DNA of 64,000 bases from NCBI GenBank assembly GCA_000149265.1, contig CH003313.1:1908342-1972341 (forward strand), given 5' to 3'. Origin of the DNA: Ciona savignyi (taxonomy: Eukaryota > Chordata > Ascidiacea > Phlebobranchia > Cionidae). Positions 10,750-21,400 of the stretch are shown here, piece after piece (position 1 is the first letter of the stretch; every line of letters begins with the position of its first letter). A model generated the notes under the pieces. The model was not told the origin of the DNA. It ran no database searches and saw nothing but the letters and a program-made list of their open reading frames with translations. A program made the position numbers and the translations under genes.

Positions 10750-12921
10750 CTAGTTGCGCTTGAAAATAAATGGAATGTTTTCTCCACGCTTTTCTAGGGA
10801 ATGGACTTTATTTTTGTTTTCTCCAGACGATTTGTTCCAACTCAGGGCCGACAAATCTCGTTTAAATAAGCTGTGAAAGCTACGACGGTAGTGTGGTGCC
10901 TCGCCCAAGTTGTTTTCGGCGTTTAAATCATCTGTGGTCATTCGTTTAAATAACCCTTGAATTCCACGCTTAAAAATCTCCTGCAGGTCTGATTTACGGT
11001 TGCGCGCACCAACTTCATTTTCAATTCCGTCTTCTCGCTTGAATAAACTGTTGGCACCTCCAGCTCGTTTGAATAAATTTTGAAGACCGCGTTTAAAAAG
11101 ACCTGGCATTCTTCTTCGATCAAGTTTGACTTGATGAGACTTTCCATCGTATGAATTATCTGCATCAACAGGAAATGCGGGTTCGCGTTTAAACAAACCC
11201 TGCATTCCTCTTGTGTCCGTCCTCCCACCATCCGATACTTTTCTAGCGTCAGGTTCTCCAGGTGTATTTGGATCGCGCCGAAAAAGTCCCGAAAGTCCAC
11301 GTTTTAATGGGGCGTTAGGAGCTCGTTTAAATAGACCGCGCATGCGTTTGAACAAAGGTCCGAAATGCCGCTTCATTTGTGGAGAAAAATAAGCTTGATT
11401 TTGGTCGCCATCTTTGCCCAGATTTAGCTCGTCGTTAGTACCCTGTTCTTTATCAATTTCTTCAATATCATCAATTCCTAGTATCAAGGTAGTTGTTAAT
11501 TATTTTCAATATATGTAGAATGTAGTTTTTTTACCTGACAATTGTTCTTCGTCGTTAACTGATGTACTTTCTTGTATTGGTTGAATCATCTGACCTAGCA
11601 TCCACAGCAGTTCGTCGTCAGACATATCATCAAGCGCTGTGAAATACAAAAACTTTCAAAACATGAAAAATTGTTTTGACACGAAAATCACCTAATTCCA
11701 ATATTATATATAGTTTGTTTCAAAACGTCTTGATTTTAAAAGTACCCACGGCCTCTACAGTATTACAATTGCGCTGTTTTGGCATTTTTGAGCATTTAAT
11801 ATTTTCTATTGATAACAGGATTGTAGGTCTCGAGATAGCATGTCACGCCAATTTCAGGGCGAGGATTTCAGAACTAGCCGCTTGTAGCCTTGGAATAAGT
11901 CATTTTACAGTATTCTATATGACAATAATCGGGACTTCTTTGCTTACGCGAGCCAGTCGAATAAAGGGTTTAAGGGTTATTTAAACGAATGACCACAGAT
12001 GATTTAAACGCCGAAAACAACTTGGGCGAAGTACCACCGTACCGTCGCGGCTTTCACAGCTTATTTAAACGTGATTTGTCAGCACTGAGTTGAAACAAAT
12101 CGTCTGGAGACAACAAAAATAAAGTCCATTCCCTAGAAAAGCGTGGAGAAAACATTCCATTTATTTTTCCGGTCACCCCACGTTACTCGCGAGGTAATCT
12201 GACGATTAGCCATGTGAAACTCTCCTGTGTTCTCATACTCACTTAGATAAAACATGAATATCTTATCATGTGACAATTAGTAGAAATCCTTACCTGTTGA
12301 ATTCAGTGCCTTCGTGAAATCTATAAAGTTCACCTCTTCCTTGTTTATCTTGAAAATAAAAGAAAACACTTCTATAAAATATCGTTTTTGGTACAGAACG
12401 CGCTAGCTTTTCGGCTGACGATTAGTACAGTGATTAGTTAGAACAATTAAATTATATAAATAAACAATGTGTATACGATAATTGCAGTCCATAATTTAAC
12501 AGTCTTTTCACAATATAATTTATATTGCAGCCAACTACAATTTTTGGTTTAAAAATAAATTTGAAGTGCCGGGCATAAATTTATACGAATACATAAGTTA
12601 TAATTTCAGTCCGACTTTTGTGCAGAAGATTTCAAACGAAGTGTCGCATGTAATCCTTATACAAGGTTATGGTGTTATGGTGGACAAGAGTCATTTCACA
12701 ACGCCCGGCAAAATTAGATTTTATGCTTACCTGCTTGCTAATCAGTTCTCGTTCGATAGCGTCAATAGCGGGAACTGCCTTCACTATAATGGAATCTGTA
12801 AAGAAGAATATTAGGGAAAATTCTTGTAGAAATTTTTTAATACAAATTTAAATTATTTACTAAAATACTGACCTGGGTTGAATAAGATCGACAGAAGAAG
12901 ACATGCTTGAATAGAATACAT
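10750..12921 (-). CDS. LF-type neuropeptide precursor, 5 exons, 332 aa
   Basis: Minus-strand exons 12921-12873, 12795-12731, 12348-12294, 11636-11535 and 11477-10750 join in phase (999 nt, 332 aa). Exon 1 encodes a signal peptide (MYSIQACLLLSILFNP). Exons 2-4 encode an acidic spacer, and exon 5 carries the peptide array, each unit followed by KR or RR. Nine units end in -LF (HFGPLF, MRGLF, GLSGLF, GMQGLF, MPGLF, GLQNLF, AGGANSLF, GIQGLF, SFHSLF) and two in -IF (SDLQEIF, ending PFIF). None has the Gly needed for amidation, so the peptides should carry a free C-terminal Phe. This matches the LF family reported from Ciona neural tissue (for example peptides ending QSLF or QGLF), but these sequences differ from the ones I remember, so this is a homologue or paralogue. 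Expected in the secretory pathway of neurons. The strand, splice sites and signal peptide agree. Confidence 0.88.
11972..12168 (+). pseudogene. inverted partial copy of the LF-precursor last exon, inside intron 3
   Basis: About 197 bp match the complement of 10763-10958 with roughly 11 differences by hand count (about 94% identity). It still encodes the GLF-KR, SFHSLF-like (GFHSLF) and following units, but has an in-frame stop after DLSALS and lacks the final KRN and stop codon. It is antisense to the gene that contains it. It joins a SINE fragment at about 12168, so element-mediated rearrangement may have placed it there. Confidence 0.88.
12168..12275 (+). repeat. SINE 3' fragment in LF gene intron 3
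   Basis: Contains CGAGGTAATCTGACGATTAG and a tail-like AACATGAATATCTTATC, the last third of the SINE consensus. It abuts the inverted exon copy. Confidence 0.65.
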
Positions 12922-12985
12922 ATTTCTTTTAAGTCTTTAACTATAACTTAACACCTTAAAACGTATTAAGAATATTTTTAGTTCA

Positions 12986-12993
12986 TTTTTATA
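12986..12993 (-). promoter_or_regulatory. TATA box of LF-precursor gene
   Basis: TATAAAAA on the minus strand, 64 nt upstream of the ATG at 12921. This predicts a short 5' UTR starting about 12960. Position and sequence fit a focused, tissue-restricted promoter. Confidence 0.5.
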
Positions 12994-12999
12994 GTTTTT

Positions 13000-15494
13000 T
13001 GCAGAGACCATACGACACACCGACTTACGATACCATATTTAACACCGAGATAAACTCTAAATTGTTTCTTTTCCGCTATACTAAAGTCGAGCGCACTGCT
13101 CTGCAGTATCCTCGGGTTGGAAGCTGACTTCCAATGTGCAGATTGGCCTTATATTGACCCGGTCAGTCATACCTTTTTCGTACTCTCCTCAGCGAAGAAA
13201 TGTCAAGAAAACGTGAGATATGTACTCCCAGTGGAATTCGGAAGCTGAACAATTGAAGACCTGACGTGGCATAGCATCGGACATAATTATGCACTCAATC
13301 TGCCAAATTAGAATTGCCTATCCGGGTTAACAATAAAACCATCTCGAGTTTAAATTTTGGTTTGGTGCGTCTAAATTGAACATGAACTGCTGGCTGGAAT
13401 AATTGGCGTTGATGGAATAAATTTTGTTTAGGGCAATTTGTGTTTGTCAAGACCCTCATTATATGGGATTAAACCCTAGATTTTATATTTTTTTGGCGGG
13501 GAAAGCAAACATAGCGTATATGAAAAGACGGATATGTCTGTGCGCGTGGAAAAACCTGCCGGAGCATATGTGATATTAGTGCGACTCAATAGCGACTCCC
13601 AACGATCAGTATTTAGAACGTTTTATTGATTGTTTAAATATATATATATATGTATATATATACGTTTAAAAAATCTGTCATATATGTTTATATTTATTAA
13701 AATTATTTAGTTTTTAATATTTTACACAGTAGGCTACTTTAACTTGTGGACTTCTATATACATAATGGAAATTAATATTAAAACCTAATATGCTGGCACA
13801 AGTAAAATTAACTGCGAAATCTCGCACTCAAAATATTTTGACATATATATACAGTATATAATTGTATTATGTAAGTTTATTAAAATTTTCTAGTATTATT
13901 TTACACAGTTGTCTAATGTAATTTGTGGCCTTCACTATTTATTCAAATCGAAATTATTATTTAAACAAATGGCAGAAGTCAAATAAACTGCAAAATCTCA
14001 CCTTTAGTTACTGTAAAACTATAAAAGAGTAACAATTACAAGAAGCATACATTGCGCAGTTGGCGAAAATAATAGTCGAATATCAATAAACATCCACAGG
14101 GATTATAGACGATACTGGAAAAAATGGCTGGTGTGAGGTATATGTTGTTCACTTTACCCTTTTACCGGTTCTCTTCGGTTTCGAAGGGGAGCTTTTCCGG
14201 CATTAGGCAAATAAAAAAGAAAGACTGTTTCGACACCGAAATTCTTTGTAATCCGATATCTTGCGACTCGAAAGAATAACTTGATCCAAATATAACGAAA
14301 ATAATGGATGTACGAAATAAAACGGTAAAATAAATACCGGATTAATAAAACATTGATTACCAACGTAAAGCCTCAAAGCATAATATGCAAAGGCGAATAT
14401 AATGCTCTATTATTATGTATAGTTATCAGTTGGATAAACCTAATGGAAAATGTCATGTCACATATGAGAACAGCGTAAATGTTAAAGGGGGTAACTAGGT
14501 TTAGAAATGTAAAAAAATAAACAAAACGAGCATATCTATCTGTATTGTAAAGTTTGGGATATATCACTATAAGGGGGATTTTCAATTATACCGTAAATGG
14601 CATAAAGAACAGTTTTTCGGTATATTTATGGCTGCGATAGCAGTTTTTAGACAATGTCTACTGACCAGAATTGTTTTACACTTATATCCCTCAATGGGAA
14701 AACAAAAGAGGTTACTACAGTCGATGGGTTGCAGGACCGAAACTGGTCACTAGCTAGTCGGGTGTGTCCTTGGAAATGAACTTAACAGTCATTTCCTGAA
14801 CCCAGCGGATTAATGGGTTCTACTAAGTTAAGAAAATGTGAGTCATACACAACACACTACACTAACTCCGGTAACCCGACGGTGGACGCGAGATAATCTG
14901 ACGACTGCAAAAAATATAGTAACCCTACGCTATTCTATATGAGCCCACGCCGAAAAGCTGCTTGTTTACAGAGTCTGCGTCAATTTCCATGATTCGCTGT
15001 TACACTGAAATCATTAGGGTATACACATATTCTATGGTGATAGGATTTTCCAATGATGGATAAAGGAAATTGGTTACAGTGTTATAGGTTGATATTTGTG
15101 CGATCGTGATTTTCATCATTGTTGATTGGAACAGAAAGTCGAGCTTTTGCGACCATGAGTTTCGGCCAGGCATTTCCTGGTGTTGGTGACTCCTGCATGT
15201 TGCATGGTACAGGGACTTTTTAAACGTGCAGTGCAGAAGCTTATCTCTGCGGTCTACATAAGGAAATGATGACTAAATCACAATATTGTTAAATAATAAC
15301 ATAACATCCAACAGAGTAAGTTTTGCATCTGGTCCGGAAATTAAAAGGTATGTGGTACATGCCAGGTATATATAGAAATATATGTATAGAAGGAGAGAAA
15401 CCTTAAAGTTGCAAGGAAACGTTAACATTTTTCTAAGGTCGTTTGTTACAGATATTGTGGTTTAGAGGTTAAAAACTTCATTGTAGCCTACAAG
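13000..15494. other. intergenic region between two divergent genes
   Basis: No gene is supported. It holds alternating AT runs with a palindromic TATA tract near 13637-13672 and a SINE at 14721-14910. The promoter of the LF gene is at its left edge and that of the EF-hand gene at its right edge. Confidence 0.5.
14721..14910 (+). repeat. tRNA-derived SINE, 3' truncated
   Basis: Runs from GGGTTGCAGGACCGAAACTGG (B-box region changed by one base) to GATAATCTGACGACTGC. The tail is absent. Confidence 0.7.
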
Positions 15495-18400
15495 ATGACA
15501 AGTCGGCCAAAATCAAACGTCACGTCAGTCCTCGATAATGCGATGAGAAGTGCGTACGAGTTGTTCAGCAAATACGACCATGATCATAGCGAAACATTAG
15601 AAGTGGCCGAGCTGCTAACTATGCTACAGGTAGGTTCTTAAGGTTAGGAAGCCACTGGGCTCTTGGTGGATAGTAGTACTCTGAACCCAGTGGATGGGTT
15701 CTACTAAAATTGAAGGAACGTATATGAATCATAATCAACATACTACAAAAGCTCCGGTAACCCGACGGTGGGCGCGAGGTGATTTGACGAATGCCCGTGT
15801 GGTAACCCCCTTGGTTTTCCCATTCACGGGGATAAACATGAATATACCAACCTAATCTAACCTGTAGAGATGATAGCATAGTTCGTAGGATAAAAATGGG
15901 CAATTGTTAGAACACGGTCAATCGACAGTGGTAGTGAAAGGCGAAGTACGACCAGTTAACTGGTTACACTGTGATGGACTGCGTTTGCCGACAAGTATAG
16001 CAGACTTGTATAAACCAGTGGTCCGCAACCAGTGGTCCGCAACCAGTGTCTCGCGGCACTACTGTGCCCAAGATAATGCTAGGCGTGCCACGGAAAAATA
16101 ACAATATTATCAGACACTTCGCTCATAAAATATCAAAGGTATATAGCTTGTTAGAAGACCTCATATTTACATATTTGGCTGCAATGTGCGGTCATTTTTT
16201 TAAATGTTCTTCGAGTGAAAAAAAATATTTAGGAGCACTGGTCTAAACCCAGTGAAAGAACTGATCGGTTCTGTAATAAAGTTTTAGCATTTACGATATT
16301 CTACAACAGGCACTGTGACCAAACTGTCATCTGAGGTATTCTGACGTTTAATTAGTCACAAACGCCCATTGTTTCCCCACCCACATAGATCCTTTTCAAA
16401 GCACATACAAAAGTAAATAACTCCGCCTACTTAGACAACCTCTCATCTTCATCGTCATATTAAAAGATGAATTAAGGTCATTAGGAACGAAAGAGTGTCA
16501 ACCACCCATTAAACACCGCATTTTTGAACCCCATTTTACCTTTACGGAACCACTTTTTTGCATGTAGGTATATTTTGTGTTCACGGTTACCTGTTCTTAT
16601 GATAGGATATTCATGTTTATCCCCGTGAATGGGAAAGCCAAGGGGGTAAACACATCGGAATTCGTCAGATCGCCTCGCGCCTACCATCAGGTTACCGGAT
16701 CTATTGCAATGTGTTGTGTATGATTCACACGTTTGTTAAATAAAGTATAGAACCCTTTCTTGGTATATCTACAATAGCTAACAGCTATAAAATTTTACGG
16801 ATTTTCAGGATAACTGGTGAAGATCTTTATCCATTTTGAACATATTTAAAATTTATTTTTGTTTTGAGCGTTTAACTACCTCATACATGTAATATTATCG
16901 CATTTATAATTACATTGGCATTTTCGATTTTAAGAGGTTTTGCGGGGTAGACTGGGTTATTTTAAATCCAATTAAGCTTTTTTTTATTCATGCATAAACA
17001 AAATTTTGTAGTACAATGTATATCTTTCAGTTTAGAGTTATCGACGATAAGGCCAAAATGCTCAAAAATGGCCTTTTTTTAGATTTTTACCGAGAGTTTA
17101 ATTTCGCCTTGTTATTTTTGTAAAATTAAAGGTCGAGGCAAACTATCAGTCTCACAGTGAGGATAACTAAGTTGTAAATTCTACCAGCGTGGTGCAAATA
17201 AAGAAACAAAAACGTTGTATAAAAACGTAAAGGGGGTCCGTTCGATTTCGAAGACCGATAATGATGACACATAACTGAGTTATACAGCAAGTTTGCCCGA
17301 CTGAATATAGTCTGGTGGCTGAGTGCTCCGCTTTTGAGCCGAAGGGTTGCAGATTCGAAACTGGTTGCTAGCTATTCGGTTGTGTCCTTGGGCAAAGCAC
17401 TTAACGGACATTTCCTCAATCCGGTAAACTAATGGGTTCTACCAAATTAAAGAAATGTCTAAATCCTACACAACACACTGTTATAGCTCTGGTAAACCGA
17501 CGATGGGCACAAGGTTATCTGACGATTACCCATGTGATAACGGCCCTGGTTTTCCAACTCACGGAAATACACATGAATATCAAAGTTATTCCTTTACCTC
17601 TCATTGCGATAGTTTATTTAACAATCTACTTTGTTTCAGGATTGCAACATTCCGATCACTGAGAGAGAAGTTCAGAAATGTTTGGAAACCATGGACAGCA
17701 ATGGAGACGGTATTTATAGCATTGCCGACCTAATAATATTAATCTTGTTCATAAGGGTACCTATAAGAGGCGTTATACCAAATATTTTCCATGTCTGTAA
17801 TCGAAACTGCCCCCGTCCATAATTCGTAAAATTCCACCAAAAGAAGGCTTAGATATTTTACAACTTAAAATTAAAGTTGAGATTTTGCAATATAATCCGA
17901 AGCTTCAAATATTGCTTAGGACTCTCACCACACACTGGGATTTTCTTCAACAAATAAGCACTAAGTCAGCTAAGCATAATAAGCTAACACAATTTGTGAA
18001 CTGGGGGCGGTTTACATTCTGAAATTCAGCGTTTCGCGAAAGTTGCCTACTCGTGTTTTTATTTCGAGCTATTTCGATATTTACTAGTGTCCTTATCCAT
18101 GGGTGTCGGAATAGGTGTGCCTTAAACCATATGGGGTGCTTATACTATCAAAAAGCAACCCTGTTTTAATCCATTAGTTAAAGAAATATATTCGAAGCGG
18201 AAGCTAGGGTATTTATAACAGTTAGAAAAGCTTATCCATTTCCTTTAACTTTAATTATTAAGCAATTTTAGCCTAAGCGTGTATGTAAGGATGGTTTGGC
18301 CCTAGTCCAACTTGCACCTGTACCCGGTAATAAAGAGCGACGCGTGTATGTTTTTGATGACTCGAACGAACGCGCTCAACTCACTATGATAATATAAGTA

Positions 18401-21400
18401 AGTAAACTATTTTTTAATATGTTAAAAGTCTGCTATCAATTAAAAACAAGAAGTGCAAATTGTTTCTAAACCTTATAGTTCACTCGTTTTGCATAATTAA
18501 TTTTACCAGGTTTAAAATTCTGATGATTTATTGTTGTTTACCCTTCGTTACTCGCATTAAATAAATGATGGTTAAATACTAATGGGTGGTAGTAGGAATC
18601 CATTTGGAATCGGATATTAAAGTATTTCCGTTTTGATTTCTTAGTAGCATTTTTTATTATGAATTTAGTCAAGCCTGTATAGAATCAACAAGACATTACG
18701 TATAGCGATGATCTGATTAATCGTTTGGTGATACTAAATGTGGTAAGCAACAGTGAATTATAAAATTTTAAAAAATATATAATTTTAATAGCGTAAACAG
18801 GTGTGAGCTACGAAGTTTAGAAACCAGTTTTACTTTATGTTTTGAACTAATAGCTGACCTTACGATATAATAATAGTTTATTTTGTTTTATATTTTAGTG
18901 GTGAGGTTAGCGCTTTTGCATGTGTCATCCAAAAGATACACATGTCTACTTCTTTTGAAAAGGTGCAAGTGTTAAGTGCAGGGTTAGAATTAGTTTCCAT
19001 TGTTTTAGTAAGCGGTTTCCCTCCTTCCCTCTTTATTCCCTTCTTTTAGTGTTGCCCATTATGTCTATAATTGCGGAGATTAAAGCGCAACTACGAAATT
19101 ACGCAATGAGATATCAAAGAGGCGCACATACAACCTCTGGAATATAACATTTGTTTCATCAATTATTCCACGCCAGTAATGAAAACGGAATGTTTTTATA
19201 ACTCAGACCTTTGGCTCCAATCCGGACGATTAGATCCCAACCGGAACATGGCATATTTTAGGATTGGGTCAAGCCATTTTTTAGGATTGGGTCGGCTTAT
19301 ATACACATAACCTTCTTGTAGACGAGTACAACACTGACTAGCGACATTATTCTTCTTATATTGTATATATGCCTCTAAAAAGATTTCCAAAAACTAGGGA
19401 ACGTAATACCCGTTATAAGTTTCACAATACCGAAAGCGCGTATCTGTCTTGCAAAAGCGTCCAAGCATTTTTTAAAGCGGCAGATCGAAAATACAAAATG
19501 CATACATAAACTTTAAAATTGTGTTTCTCTTGTGTGTGCGCCACGTCATGCAATAAATTCGCGCTCCGAGATTTTACCAACACTGTATTTGTAATAACAA
19601 CCTTTTAGATTCAAAGGTTCTGCGAATATATAGAGTATAGACAAAAAAGGAATGCATGATAAGTACTTTTCCATGCCTAATGATTGTTTGCTTAATGGAA
19701 GCCTGGAATATATAGCTAAAAAGCACCCCATACTTGTGCACGTTTTTTTTGCATTTTCTTACGCCTATATGTTCTTATCTATTTGTGTTCAGTAATCGTA
19801 TGCAGCATGATCTACACACCAGTCATACCATGTAGTCCGACATAAGAATGAATTTCTTTTACTCAAAACACGAATTAAACGGTGTAATACTGAATGTTTA
19901 TTTTTAACTTTTTTTCGGGAAATCCCCAGAAACGCAACCCATATATAGCTAGTTTGCTTTTACACCTAAATAAAACGTCAAAATTAAGTTGGAACTTGTG
20001 GAAGTTCACTACTGTGTATGGGATACGCGATGGCATACTTAAGAAGGTCCACCATTGTGTTCAAACTACCATAATTTCAACCAAATTTGTAAAATAGTTG
20101 AAGACGTACGAAATAAATCGAAAAAAATTAGGTAATAAACTAGAGATTGTTAAGCACGTTTTAATCTTCACTGTACGCTATATTTTCTGCAAGCAGAAAC
20201 GTTTAGATCCGTGATTAACTATTCAAAGTAGGCCTAACACATGGTAAATGGCATATACACATATGGAGTATATAGATTGTTTGGACCCCAAATATAATAT
20301 GTCCTATTCTGTTGAAGAAGTATTTTGCTATGGGTTAACGTATCAGTTGGATAGTTAGCGTCTTTGAATAACTAACCTGCCGTCCCAGACATACACACAA
20401 ATAGACATCTATAGGCCTATGGTGACTAAATTACAGAAACTTTATTAATATTGTTTCGTATAGAAATAAAAATCACACTCTAAGTCATATAAAAACCCTA
20501 TTCCATTACCTTNNNNNNNNNNNNNNNNNNNNNNNNNNNNNNNNNNNNNNNNNNNNNNNNNNNNNNNNNNNNNNNNNNNNNNNNNNNNNNNNNNNNNNNN
20601 NNNNNNNNNNNNNNNNNNNNNNNNNNNNNNNNNNNNNNNNNNNNNNNNNNNNNNNNNNNNNNNNNNNNNNNNNNNNNNNNNNNNNNNNNNNNNNNNNNNN
20701 NNNNNNNNNNNNNNNNNNNNNNNNNNNNNNNNNNNNNNNNNNNNNNNNNNNNNNNNNNNNNNNNNNNNNNNNNNNNNNNNNNNNNNNNNNNNNNNNNNNN
20801 NNNNNNNNNNNNNNNNNNNNNNNNNNNNNNNNNNNNNNNNNNNNNNNNNNNNNNNNNNNNNNNNNNNNNNNNNNNNNNNNNNNNNNNNNNNNNNNNNNNN
20901 NNNNNNNNNNNNNNNNNNNNNNNNNNNNNNNNNNNNNNNNNNNNNNNNNNNNNNNNNNNNNNNNNNNNNNNNNNNNNNNNNNNNNNNNNNNNNNNNNNNN
21001 NNNNNNNNNNNNNNNNNNNNNNNCATAGGGAAATTCCCGGCAGACTATAATATGCATAAAAGGCCCGGTTTATACGGCATCTTGAGGTCGATGGTAATGC
21101 CAGCCAATATTCCTTACTGGAACTATTTATTTAAAATTTTAATAAAAGTTTTAGATATATAAATTGAATTTGCAATGTATATGAGGCTTACCAAGTTTGG
21201 TTAAGTAACCTGAGAAACTGAAAGTTTCTGCTCGCAGAAACATGTAATAATAGTCAAAATATGTTTTACACATAGTGGTGGTTAACACGGGGTTGACACT
21301 CCAGGTGATTTAATTGCTCCCGGCTTGTGATTCAGACCATCCACAAACCTGCTTGGTGACGGTATTTCCGCTACAAAGCGATTAGATCACCTGACGAGTC

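Noticed and set aside
10938-11300. 120-codon minus-strand frame
   Set aside because: Shifted frame inside the LF-precursor last exon; the true frame has signal peptide, splice and KR logic.
13637-13672. TATA-rich palindrome as a possible regulatory hairpin
   Set aside because: Simple alternating AT sequence; low complexity explains the symmetry.
18899-18961. Exon-like segment between TTTTAG and GTGCAAG in the EF-hand intron
   Set aside because: Its only open frame needs phase 2 on entry, but the preceding exon ends in phase 0, and it lacks a calcium-loop pattern.
20445-21057. Long minus-strand frames across the N run
   Set aside because: They consist of unknown residues from the assembly gap.
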